From the NCBI GenBank assembly GCA_028023455.1, contig JAQFVV010012418.1, forward strand, positions 8,675,244-8,739,243: a DNA stretch of 64,000 nt, in the 5' to 3' direction. Source of the DNA: Epiperipatus broadwayi (Eukaryota > Onychophora > Udeonychophora > Euonychophora > Peripatidae). The translations under genes were made by a program, and so were the position numbers. Positions 21,973 to 32,495 of the stretch are shown here, piece after piece (position 1 is the stretch's first letter; each line of letters starts with the position of its first letter). The notes below the pieces were generated by a model, which was not told the DNA's origin, made no database searches, and saw only the letters and a program-made list of their open reading frames with translations.

Positions 21973-23637
21973 TGTAATGGGCCAAGGCCAATTTGGCACG
22001 TATATAAAACAGTTTTGTCTAAAAAAAATTAAAATAAAAAAAAAATCTTTCGAAAAAGAGTTTGAAATAAAAGATTAAAAGTGGGAAGGGGGTTTTCTTA
22101 AAGTCAAACTAAAAGTGTTATAAAAGAAAGTAAAGTTTTTCTAAATTAGTATTCGTAAAAATAAGTAATTTAAAATTTAAAAAAATATATAAATCTCTTT
22201 TCATTCAAGCTTATTACAATAAATTATATATGTGCGTGCGAGTATAAATAAATGTATGCGTGTTAGAATAATATAATATATATATATATGTAAATGAAAG
22301 TTAAAAAAGAAATTATATTTGGAAAACACAGCGATGGCTATTGAGTTAAATAAAGATTTAAAAAAACCACACCAGCGGTGGGCTACTAATTAAAGATATA
22401 AAAAACAATACGTTTATGAAAGCTACTACTAATTAAACAATCGTCAAAAACACGTCATAGGATAATTACCAATGGAATTCGACAATAGATATTTTCCGGA
22501 GGATATTACACGGACAACACGTCGCAGGTATAAATAGACTTTTTTTTTTATCGGACAATTAATTCAGTTTTGTTTTCAGTCTAGTTTGCAGTGACAGTCT
22601 TGTTTCAGTTGAGATATCAGTGCATTTCTATTATGTATCCAGAAACAAAAATGCATTGTTGAGCAGCTTTTGGAAATATACACTCGTGCCTCAGCCTTTT
22701 TAGTCCAACAAGATCATCATCAAAACCTGCCTGTGAAATAATGTTTGCATAACAACTCAGAAATCCTCCGTCAAACGTTCAACTGTCTTCAAGAATAAAG
22801 CCAATGGGTTCACATAAAATCTCCTCAAGAAACATCCAAATCTAACCAATTAGATATAATCCATCAGAAGCAGCCAACAACAAGCAATATCCACGTTCCA
22901 AAAATCCTAGGTAAACATTTATTTATTATCATTTATACGTAGTAGCCACCGCTGTAATTCATCAATCCTTCCGAGTAAAGTAATTTGAACTCTTAAGCAT
23001 GCATAAAATGAACTATTGATGTGCGTGTGTGTGAATGTGAGATAATTTAACGATGTCACATATTATTTATGCTTTTCACCAGATATGTGTTATAATGTGT
23101 TACTTTAAAAATGTGCGTGTGTTAAATTAGATTTATAAAGATGTTTAAATTTAGTTAATTCATGTTGGGTAATAAATTATCTTTAAACTTAATTAATGTT
23201 AATTAAAATAAAATGTCTTCAAACTTAAACTTTATTTGTCGGTCAATTCTTTTTACCAACCTTTTTATTAATTCTTTCCTCCACAAATTTTGTATAATTT
23301 TGTTATTGAATTAAAATTAGACTGATCTAGTTTTAGGGAATGTTTCGAGCGCTGGATTATGAGCCTTCTGCCCGAATGCGTTAGTCATCAGACTAGCTGG
23401 CGTCCCTGTGGTTTACCCTGAAACAAAGTATTTGGATAATAGGGGTTTGAGTCTACCAGCCAAGATGGGCCATTGTTGATAGTTAAAGCTATCAATAAGA
23501 TCTCCCATTTTGCTCAAACGTGCCGGTTCTTTCACGTAACATTTATAAGATTATAAATGTATTATGAAGGAGTTTGAAACCGGCCAAAACTTATATATAT
23601 ACATAAGTAAGTGGTTTCAGCGGTTCGACTCGGTACA
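21973..23637 (+). repeat. 3' LTR, family 3
   Basis: It begins TGTAATGGGCCAAGG directly after the purine tract and ends CGGTACA, with ATAT following. Its sequence parallels 17300-18971 throughout, including the 'cagcgatggctattgag' and 'cagtgacagtcttgtttcag' blocks. Confidence 0.88.
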
Positions 23638-24173
23638 ATATGTATCTAGTACCGTTATACGCACCCAGTCCAATATTGAGGGTTTAAATTAAGGTGGGAT
23701 GGAGGAGTGGGTAGAAGACAATAGAACAACATATAACAGGTGAAACTAAGATTCGAATTCGAATCTTACTGTTTCAATATATATATAATTTTAACCTATA
23801 TATCTTTTGTAACAGGATGGGGTCAGGGTGGTCATCCCTGTGGTGAACATGGGATGATGGTGGTGGTGGTGGCCGAAAAACATAAAATATCAGATTTACA
23901 AAGTAATATACTATTAAAAAAATGTTAAACATCAAAAAATATATAAGCAATTTTATATATTCAAGAGAGCATGAGATCATAGATCTCTGTGAGAAGTCTG
24001 CCAGCTAGAACATTAGAGATTTATAATTATTTTTAACCAGACATCCACCTGCATTATAGTTTAATCGTATTGACCTACCAACCCCTTTCTTAGTTGATTT
24101 TATTTCCTGATGAGCATATATTGCAGGACGGAAATAAAGTTTGGCGTTACCCAATGTCTACCTTACCCCCCTA
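23638..24173. other. Spacer with a perfect 20-bp palindrome
   Basis: No gene was seen. At 23749-23768 lies aagattcgaattcgaatctt, a perfect palindrome. A GGT/GAT-rich run follows at 23855-23875. The open frames here are low-complexity. Confidence 0.5.
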
Positions 24174-24175
24174 CT

Positions 24176-24340
24176 ACAATATTTTCTGTTCATCAGAGGA
24201 TGTAGCATTAAAGAGACTGGAAACATTCAGAAAATTGGTTTGATTGGTTTCCCAAACAGCGCTACTAGAGTTCCAGTTTGCTACAGCCTTATTTGCCCAG
24301 ATCTGGTTATGCTGAACATAGCTCAGGAGGCATGAGATTC
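24176..24340 (-). CDS. Possible terminal exon, weak
   Basis: On the minus strand a pyrimidine-rich tract ending 'ttgcacttgttcacag' precedes an open frame reading 'LSYVQHNQIWANKAVANWNS' and onward to a TAG stop near 24174. The peptide is rich in Asn/Ser/Thr with several N-x-S/T sequons, as in an extracellular segment. No domain is recognised. The plus strand is also open here (24141-24335), so this may be chance or a transposon remnant. Confidence 0.25.
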
Positions 24341-24466
24341 CTGTGAACAAGTGCAATGAATGATGAGTGATGTGAAATGGAACTGACTAGATAGATTATT
24401 TTATGTAACAATATTTATTTATCTAACAATATTTGGATAATAAGTCCTTCCTAAAAGTTCACTAAC

Positions 24467-24615
24467 AGCTCATATTTGAGGTGGTACTTGGTTAATCCAC
24501 TTATTTACTAACAGCAAAAGTTTATTGATTGTAACTTGAGGCAGTACTTGGTTAATAATCACTCATTTACTAACAACAAAAGTTTATTGATAGTTCCTAT
24601 TTGAAACAGTCCATC
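24467..24615. repeat. Tandem duplication, two ~70-bp units
   Basis: The block 'ggtacttggttaat...actaacagcaaaagtttattgat' is followed by a second diverged copy ending 'actaacaacaaaagtttatt'. It is a local duplication next to the minisatellite at 24922-25310. Confidence 0.75.
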
Positions 24616-24921
24616 TTTGGGTTTACATTTTCCTGTATTCGCACATATATAGGGGTCATAGACATGTCTATTTATTCCATATGGCGGTATACTCCTAGGC
24701 TAGCTTGATTTATGTTTAATCACTCTTTTATTAATCATTGATGGTATATATGTCAAGTGTATCCATTAATCCTTGAGTTGTAACTTCTGTATAAAATATT
24801 AATTCTTGATTCAGGTATATGGAATTAGATTCAAGTCATTCACTTACTTAATACATCTTTGATCCAGGTATATGGTTATAGATTTAAGTCATTCATTTAT
24901 ATCAAAATATTTACTATCTAA

Positions 24922-25310
24922 TTCAGGTTTGTAGATTTGTAGCATATAAACATCAATAGAAGCATGTTAACTTGGATATGTAGTTGCATTCAGGTATATA
25001 GACATATAGTATATAAATATCAATAGAAGCATTTTAATTAATTCACTTAATCAACTTGGGAATGTAGATGCATTCAGGTATGTAGATATATAGTATATAA
25101 ACATCACTAGAAGCATTATTAATTCACTTAATCAACTTGGGTATCTAGATGTATTCAGATATATAGACATATAGTATATAAATATCAATAGAAGCATTTT
25201 AATTAATTCACTTAATCAACTTGGGTATGTGAATGCATTCAGGTATGTAGACATAAGTATATAAACATCAATAGAAACATTTTAATTAATTCACTTATGT
25301 ATGTTTATTT
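24922..25310. repeat. Minisatellite, ~83-bp unit, about 4.5 copies
   Basis: The repeated unit starts with 'caggtatatagacatatag', continues 'tataaatatcaatagaagca' and 'ttaattcacttaatcaactt', and ends 'gtagatgcatt'. Copies start near 24922, 24992, 25075, 25157 and 25239. First and last copies are incomplete. Confidence 0.85.
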
Positions 25311-28112
25311 TAAATCAGTTCTGATGACATAGATATATCAAAGTTTGACACGTATTTATATACCTTTATTATAAGGTTTATTTTCAAGTCAATATTATTA
25401 ACTTTTATAAAAAGGAATAGATATAATTATAATTATCATTACATATTTCATTTTATCTTTCCAATGGCAATTATATTATTTATTAACATTTCTATTTATG
25501 AACACTTCATTTTATATTTTTCAGAATATTTCCAATATTATATAAAATCCTTACCTTGATTTTCATCCGTGGTGAACCTCCATTTACTGGTCAATCTTGC
25601 ATAAAAAAGGGGTTTTGTTTATTGAGGGTGAATAGTTTACAGAATTATTATCGCTGTTACTTGGGCATGTTTTCTGATTTTCCTGGGCTTTTCACATGGT
25701 TGGAGAGTGAGGAAGATCTGCTTTCTAGGCGCTCATTCTGGAGTTTTCAAAGTTAATAATTTGCTTCTTCAGTCTTCAGTTATCCAGTAACTATGTTTTT
25801 CTTCTGATGATGATTCATCAACTGACCTTAACTGATCTTGTAACTGATGATTATTCTTGTAACTGAAGATTACTATTGTAACTGATGATCATTATACACA
25901 TCCTTTTATCCTCTTATCACCAAGTCTCTGGATCGATCTTGTGTGGCTCCACAGTAATCTGATTGGTGATGATGATTTCATTGTGGACCATGTGTTGATT
26001 CTCCTTGGTCATTGGCCAGCTCACTTTGAGCTGGAACAGATTTTCTAATTAGAGATTAATCTTACCTGCCCATGTTTTTAAATATTTAATGACTTTCTTT
26101 GCTTGCGGCAAGAATTACAGCCTTTCTATTTTGTAATTCGAAAACATTTAGTTCTAAAAAATATATTTTTAAAATGCAAGTTCTTTTTTAGATGTTTAAA
26201 GATTCATTTAATTCTTGATTTGAAACTATAAGTTTCAATGGTAAAGATTTATATTTTTTTTATTTTAATTGTTGTTTAAAATAATGATTTTTGTTTTAAA
26301 TTTAAATATTTTGATTTTTATAACATCTTTGAAAAGCTTTTTTTTTAAATCACGGTCAATTACTTCTTTATTAATTGAAATGACATCAGTTTTATTTTAA
26401 TTTAAATCACTTTAAATTGGGGAGAAATCTTCTAAATATATACATGAAACAACATGTCTGTTTCAATAGTAAGTCAAAGTAAGTATGAGTAATACTCCAA
26501 GTAATCATGAATGATCCATCAAAAGAAATCAACAGTCAATCTGGTGACTGGATTGGAAATGGGTCTTCTATGGACCTGGCTAACTATTGAGCCTTTGCCA
26601 GCTTGGGGCAATTATTTAACCATTAATTTGTACACACAAACTAAGTGCTCATCCATCAGAATGCATAATAAAAAATCAGAAAAACAATAATACTGGAACA
26701 TTAAAACATGCTGATCATCATCAATATTTTGGCCACTTGTACTGGCTAACTATAAACTTAACTTCTAATAAGACTAAACTAAAATAAAATATAGTGCATG
26801 GGCTTTAAAGAGTATTCTCTTTTGTGCCAACCAGTATGATGATTGATCATCTCTGGATGCTCAAAAGTACTTATATACATCTCCATTTATATATCAGCCA
26901 TTATTGCACGAATCTAGCTCAGAACACAAGTTCTATTACTGAATGTGACCAAGTGATGATGGAAATAGATATTCTAGAAATATTTAGAACCACTGGAATA
27001 ATTTCATAATTGATCACAAGTTTATTAACAATAAAAATTTAAAAAAGATATAAGATCTAGAATAAGATTATGCATATCAATTTAGCCTTCTGACTGATTA
27101 ACATACAATAATAACAAATTATATTGTGATTTACATATATGTGATTAATACAAAATTCAAGTTGTTACATGGTGGTTTACATATATATATGCACAGATGC
27201 ATGATTTATAATATATAATTAATAAATTTCAATTGATATTCAATAATGACAAAAAATGATTAAATTTTACATATATGTTCATTTAACAAGCATTGACATA
27301 TATAAGCACACATACATGTGTGTGTGTGTAATTTCTGATCATTATTTAAATTATCCTACAATAATACATGATTAAACTTTTAAGTTATATTTTTAATAAT
27401 ACAAATACCTATGCTAGGTTTACTAAGAACGTATATATAATTGTGCACGTATATGCGGTACAATAATTGATTAATTATATAAATGAAACTCATTTCTATC
27501 ATATCTGAATTTACCAAATAACAAACGACATTAATTTTTAGAATAACTAATTTTATTTTGAACATATATAAAATTCACATATATACGTAAAAAAAAAAAT
27601 CAGTTTATCAAATTCTATTGCAGCTTTGTTTTTTTGTTTTTTTAGTTTAAAAAAAATAGATAATTTTTTTGACATGTCACTTTTTGATTGTTGATTAATT
27701 ATCAATGGGATTTTAAATTTCAAATGTTTTTCTTTTCTAAAAGATGTTTGAAATCTGTTTTTTTCTTTTAAAACAAAATAATTCTTTCTGTATATAGTTA
27801 TGGTTATCATAGGTCCCTTCTTTAAAAGATTTTAAAATATCTTTTAAATATTAATTCTGACTCTTAGATTTTTTTTTTTAATCCAAGCAGTTATTTATTT
27901 GCCTTACTCTTTTTTAAAATATATAGAGTTTAATTAAACAATTTAATACAGTTCTATATTATATATCTCACTTTTTAGAATGTCATTTTTGAATGAATTA
28001 TTTAAAAAAACATTTAAAATTTAGTTCATGTTATATATAATACTACTACTAACAATTGTATATATGTTTATCTGTGCTTCTCTGTATACATAGATGAACA
28101 GTATACATATAC
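25311..28112. other. AT-rich sequence without firm gene
   Basis: A splice-donor-like AAG|GTAAGG on the minus strand at about 25552 and an open plus frame at 25556-25756 were noted, but neither makes a supported exon. Simple AT and TG repeats occur at 27181-27330. Nothing else was recognised. Confidence 0.4.
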
Positions 28113-28340
28113 CAATTCTTCAAGCTTTCTCTTGGTAAGCTTGGGTCCATCATCAAAATATAATCCAGGCTTGTTGTGGCCATCAAAAAAAAGTATAATT
28201 CGGGTGTGGTTGTTGGCATTAATCAGTTCCCTTCTAACTAGGATTGGTCCAGGAAAGTTAACATTTTCTCAGAACACATTTGTAGCTGTATCAACACAAA
28301 GAAGTGGGTCATTTTTTCCTCCATGTGAATTCAAACTCCA
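28113..28340 (-). pseudogene. Exon-like segment, 76 codons with one in-frame stop
   Basis: On the minus strand an intron-like end 'ctatatttcaatag' precedes a 228-bp segment that is open in phase 0 except for one TGA, and is followed by a donor-like GTATAT. The peptide reads 'NDPLLCVDTATNVF', stop, 'NVNFPGPILVRRELINANNH', then 'LFFDGHNKPGLYFDDGPKL'. Codon content is far less AT-biased than the flanks, which suggests real coding ancestry. I do not recognise the protein. A dead gene copy is the simplest reading; a sequence error or a real stop are alternatives. Confidence 0.5.
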
Positions 28341-29029
28341 CTATTGAAATATAGAGCAGCTATTTCCTTGCATTTTTACATCTTCATGCAGTTTTCTGCA
28401 TAACACTACTAGCCATCTCTGTAGGTGGATTTATTGTTACCATTCTTTGCTACAGTTACCAACAAACTACAGCTTATTAATTCACAAAAAAAAAATTCCT
28501 AACTTTGCAGATGGCTCATAGCCTGCTTCTCTAAATATTAAAACCAGACTCTTCTGGTCAGCTCTTACAAAAACTGCAAACCAAAAACTGAACTGATATT
28601 TTTTATCAGTCCTTTTATAGAATCATCTGAGAATCATGATAACAATACTAATTTAAAAATTGTTTTTTTTTCTTATCTCTTGATTGGAAATAATTTTAAT
28701 CCCTCCAAATGCACTTTTAATTAAAAAGCTACATTTGGAAATCTTATCAAAGATTTTTAAAATAGAAAATACAAATGCATACAAACATTAATTAAAAAAT
28801 AGATATTTTATACAATTTTTAATTAAAAGATTTCAAAAATAAACCCTGCTTGTTTTTAAATTTCAAAATCAGAATAATATTATTTATTTAGACCTTTTTT
28901 TAAAAAATATTTATCTCATAATAAAATTCTGTTTTAATTCAGAGTTATTTAACTCTTTATTTATTATTTTTATTCCAAGTGAAATGTAGAAAATATCTAC
29001 AAAAATTTATGTCTGTTTATTTCTACTTT
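28341..29029. other. AT-rich sequence without recognisable gene
   Basis: If the exon-like segment at 28113-28340 is genuine, this would be intron on the minus strand. No second exon was found here. Confidence 0.4.
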
Positions 29030-30235
29030 TCCTTTACAATATATGTAATGCATTTTAATCTTTTTTTATATTTTTCAATTAATATTTCCCATAATCATAT
29101 AGATATATTATTTCATTTATTTTTTATTTTATTCTCATTGTTTTTTTAATGTTATATGTTTATATTTTCATTTTTATTCATTATATTAACATTCATTATT
29201 TATAATTTTCTTTAACCTACAATATTATTTTTTTTTATTACTAATTATTTTAACGTAATTTTTAATCTATTTTTTATCATATTTTATACCTATCTTCTAC
29301 TTATATTTTCAAAGCTTAATTGTTAACTATTCAAACTTTTAAATTTTCCTGTTATACCTAAGAGCTTCCTCTTTCTATTTTTTATATAATTAAATCTCTT
29401 ATTTTTAATCCTTACTAATATTATCTTTATTTTTTTTTATATCTAATGACTCCCTCTTTATATTTTTTATATAATTATATCTATTCTTATATTTAATCCC
29501 TACTAATATTTTTTTTTTTTTCCAAAATTTTTTTCCAAGCCCTAATCTTTATTGAGTACTGGCTTATAGAAACAGGTTGAGTTCAGAAAGGATTGTATAA
29601 ATGTTACAATTTACAAATAACAAAAGGGATAGAAAAATAAAAGAGGCTATTCATATTAATTATATTAATCCTGCATTAAATTGATTTGGGCCTGAAAAAA
29701 AATTTGACTTTAAAAATAATAATAATAATATTAGTAGAGTTTAAAAATAAGAATAGATTTAATTATATAACAAATAGAAGGTGGAAGTCACTAGGTATAA
29801 AATAAAAATGAAGATTATATTAGTAAGGATTAAAAATAAGAGTAGATTTAATTATATAAAAAATAGAAAAAGGGAGTTTTAAAAGTTTGAATAATTAACA
29901 GTTAACCTTTGAAAATATAAATAGAAGGTAGGTATAAAATATGATAAAAAATAATAATAAATAAATTAAAAATATTTATTAGTAAAAAGATAAAAAGAAA
30001 TAATATTATAGGTTAAATAAAAATAATAAATTTTGAATGTTATAATAATTAATAATAAAGTAAAACATAAACATAAAGGTAAAAAAAAAAAAAAGATCAA
30101 CAAGAATAAAATAATAAAAAATAAATGAAATAATATATATGTATGATTATAGGAAGTATTAATTGATAAATATAAAATATAGAAAGATTAAAATGTATTA
30201 AATATAAAGAGGTTAAAATTATATATATATAGGTA
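29030..30235. repeat. Large AT-rich inverted repeat (foldback), arms ~500 bp
   Basis: Left arm 29030-29540 is the diverged reverse complement of right arm about 29690-30235. Matching pairs include 'ttttatacctatcttctact' with 'agaaggtaggtataaaat', and 'taatgcattttaatctttt' with 'aaagattaaaatgtatta'. Each arm has an internal duplication of a ~90-bp unit ('tttttatataattaaatct'). The spacer (29541-29689) is less AT-rich. It has no ORF. It may be a large MITE or foldback element. Confidence 0.75.
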
Positions 30236-32324
30236 ACTTACCCAAATTATTTTAAATAATATTTAGTTAAGATTCACAATAATAATACAATCTTTATATA
30301 TCAGTTTGCAAATAATCAAGAAATAGTGCCAACCAAGAATGTCTTCTGTGTCTTACAGAATATAATTTATGTTCATCAAAGACTACGTTCAGTTTCATAA
30401 CAATCTTTTATTTCCTCATTTTTCTCTTTTTAGTGTTCTCTTTTTTTTTATGTTACTTTCTTTAATCATTTGAGTTGATGTAAACTCTATTCATTATCTT
30501 TCTGTGACAATGTATTGTATGTTGTTGTGAAACTATATTTCCATCTTTTAAATAAATGCGTAAAAATGCTGACAGATTAAGGTCAGTATGATAAAAATTT
30601 GGTTAGAATAGTGACTTCTCAATTCATCAATAAAATCTGAAAATTCATGAAAAATCTCACTAAAGGTAATTTAAAATCAAGAAGTTGGCATTGCTCAAAC
30701 TGAATACACATGTTTATTGGTAACATTTTTATTTTTATAGAATGTGTGCATACCATTCCAGAAGGGTTTAGTTGTTTTTTTTACCGACACTTTTTTTAAC
30801 TTATAAAAGTTTTCTTAAGAAAATTCATTGAAGATGAAATAACTAATGTTCAGTGATTGCTAAACTCTTTCTTGTTTTGATTTATTGTTTTAAATTTATT
30901 ATAATTTTTAAAGAAATAAACTTTAATCAAATATTTTTGATATGTGATTATTTACTTCTTAATTTATCCAGAAAAGTATAGTTTATTATCTTTTTTTAAT
31001 TACTATGGCTACTATTTAAAAAATTGTAAAAATGAAAGTAGGCTGGAATAACTGATATAAACTTGTAAATTTCATCATTAACAACTACTTGCTTTCAGCA
31101 ATTTATAATGCAACACTTTCAAATAATAATAAAATATTCATTTTCATTGTAAATTTTATATTATTTCATTCTAACAAACTTTTTATTTGCTTATCTTAAT
31201 ACCCATAAACAATAAATATATTGCTACAATTTAATCTTCATTTAACAGGACTGCCTATTAATTGCATTTGTCTCTATATATTAATCATTATTAAAGGATG
31301 CGATGATCTATTATTAGTCTAAAGCTTTTAGCTTTTACATTACTGATTTCGTTAATGCTGTTTTTTTAGCTTTTTGATGGTTTAATTTATTATCTACAAA
31401 ATCTTAAACACTACCCAAATCTCACATGACCACCAATACCTATAGTGAATTTTGCCTGTTTTTAACTACCAAAATCTGTTTTAAACTTTAAAAGATGACT
31501 TAAATAGTATATATTTTCACTAGTTCTTTATTGTTAAGATATTTTTTATAAATAGATGTTTCTAATAAGTTGAAATAATTTTAAATATTTTGACCAATAT
31601 TTTACATAAGTTATAAATTCGTATATTAAATCAAAAATGTAAAACATTATCAGTTTAAGTTATAGTAAACGCAGATAATAATATAAATAAAATAATCTGT
31701 TTATCATCATTACTGAAAGTTTAGCTAAACAATCTCCAACAGTCAAAAGCTCAATCAAACTTCAAAAGTCATTCTTTGCTTTTTTGTTCTACTTTACATA
31801 TGAATCCTTTTTACATATACTTTAACATGATTAACTGTTTGCAAAATTCTTGAAATCTTAGCAATGGACTTTTATCAATGAATGATTGATCATTTAGATC
31901 TTTTGCTAATTGATGAAATTTTGAAAATTTTAATTGATGCAAAAAAAGAAAAAATAAATTATAAAATGAGATCTAATCATGTTTTCAAATATTAAGGCCT
32001 TTTTTAAATAAATGTTTTTTGTATCTATTTTATTGTTAGTTGTGAATTTGTTAATAAATTCTTTTTATAATGAGAAATATATTTTATAATATAAAAATGT
32101 TAGTTAAAAAAAAAAAATTTTCATACTGAAATCTTTTTGTTAAATCAAAATACTTTTATTTATTTTTTTATTTTCCATTTGAAAATCTTATAAACAGTTA
32201 TTCAATTTTTTGTGTGTCTGTGTCTCTAAGACATACTTTATAGATTTAATTACTTTCATTATTTTTTAATAAAACTTTTTTTAAAATTTTCATAGATAAT
32301 TGAATAAATTGTTTTATATTTTAG
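30236..32324. other. AT-rich sequence, possibly intron of the plus-strand gene
   Basis: No firm exon was found. 'tttttatttttatag' at 30728-30742 is a good acceptor-like site, but the sequence after it lacks a convincing donor in a usable frame. The upstream exons of the gene at 32325 were not identified here. Confidence 0.4.
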
Positions 32325-32495
32325 AATGGTGAGAAAGACTGTCTTGTTGGAAAAAAATCAAAGACAAATAAAAACGTAGTAAAACCATCTGCAGAAAAAA
32401 AAGCAAAAACAGATAAAAACATAGTAAAATCATCTGCTATCACTTCATCCAAAAAAAAAAAAAAAAATCTTTCTGGAAACCAAGAAGGATCATCG
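32325..32495 (+). CDS. Internal exon of an unknown lysine-rich host protein
   Basis: An acceptor 'gttttatattttag' precedes 171 bp open in phase 0, followed by the donor TCG|GTATGT. The 57-residue product is highly basic: NGEKDCLVGKKSKTNKNVV, then two imperfect repeats (K-T-N-K-N-V-V-K-P-S-A and K-T-D-K-N-I-V-K-S-S-A), then a K5 run coded by 17 adenines, ending 'NLSGNQEGSS'. It looks like a nuclear or nucleolar disordered linker; that is inference from composition. Joining to 36300-36353 and 57529-57609 keeps the frame open. The family is unknown. Confidence 0.5.

Larger units (their letters stand above)
17300..23637 (+). mobile_element. LTR retrotransposon, family 3, gag-type without visible pol
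   Basis: Two long direct repeats (17300-18971 and 21973-23637) bound a 3.0-kb interior. Repeat ends are TG...CA. The right LTR is preceded by a purine tract (aaatggagggggg, 21960-21972). The left LTR is followed by TGGCTTTCCCAACATTTGG (18976-), which has the look of a primer-binding region. Flanks give a 4-bp ATAT target duplication (17296-17299 and 23638-23641). The interior holds a coiled-coil gag fossil and one unknown ORF but no recognisable protease, reverse transcriptase or integrase. Confidence 0.85.

Noticed and set aside
25540-25600. Minus-strand donor AAG|GTAAGG with a possible small exon
   Set aside because: The upstream acceptor is weak and the phase does not fit the exon-like segment at 28113-28340.
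30728-30775. Acceptor-like 'tttttatttttatag' with a possible short exon
   Set aside because: Only a weak GTTTAG donor and no agreement with the phase of the downstream exon.
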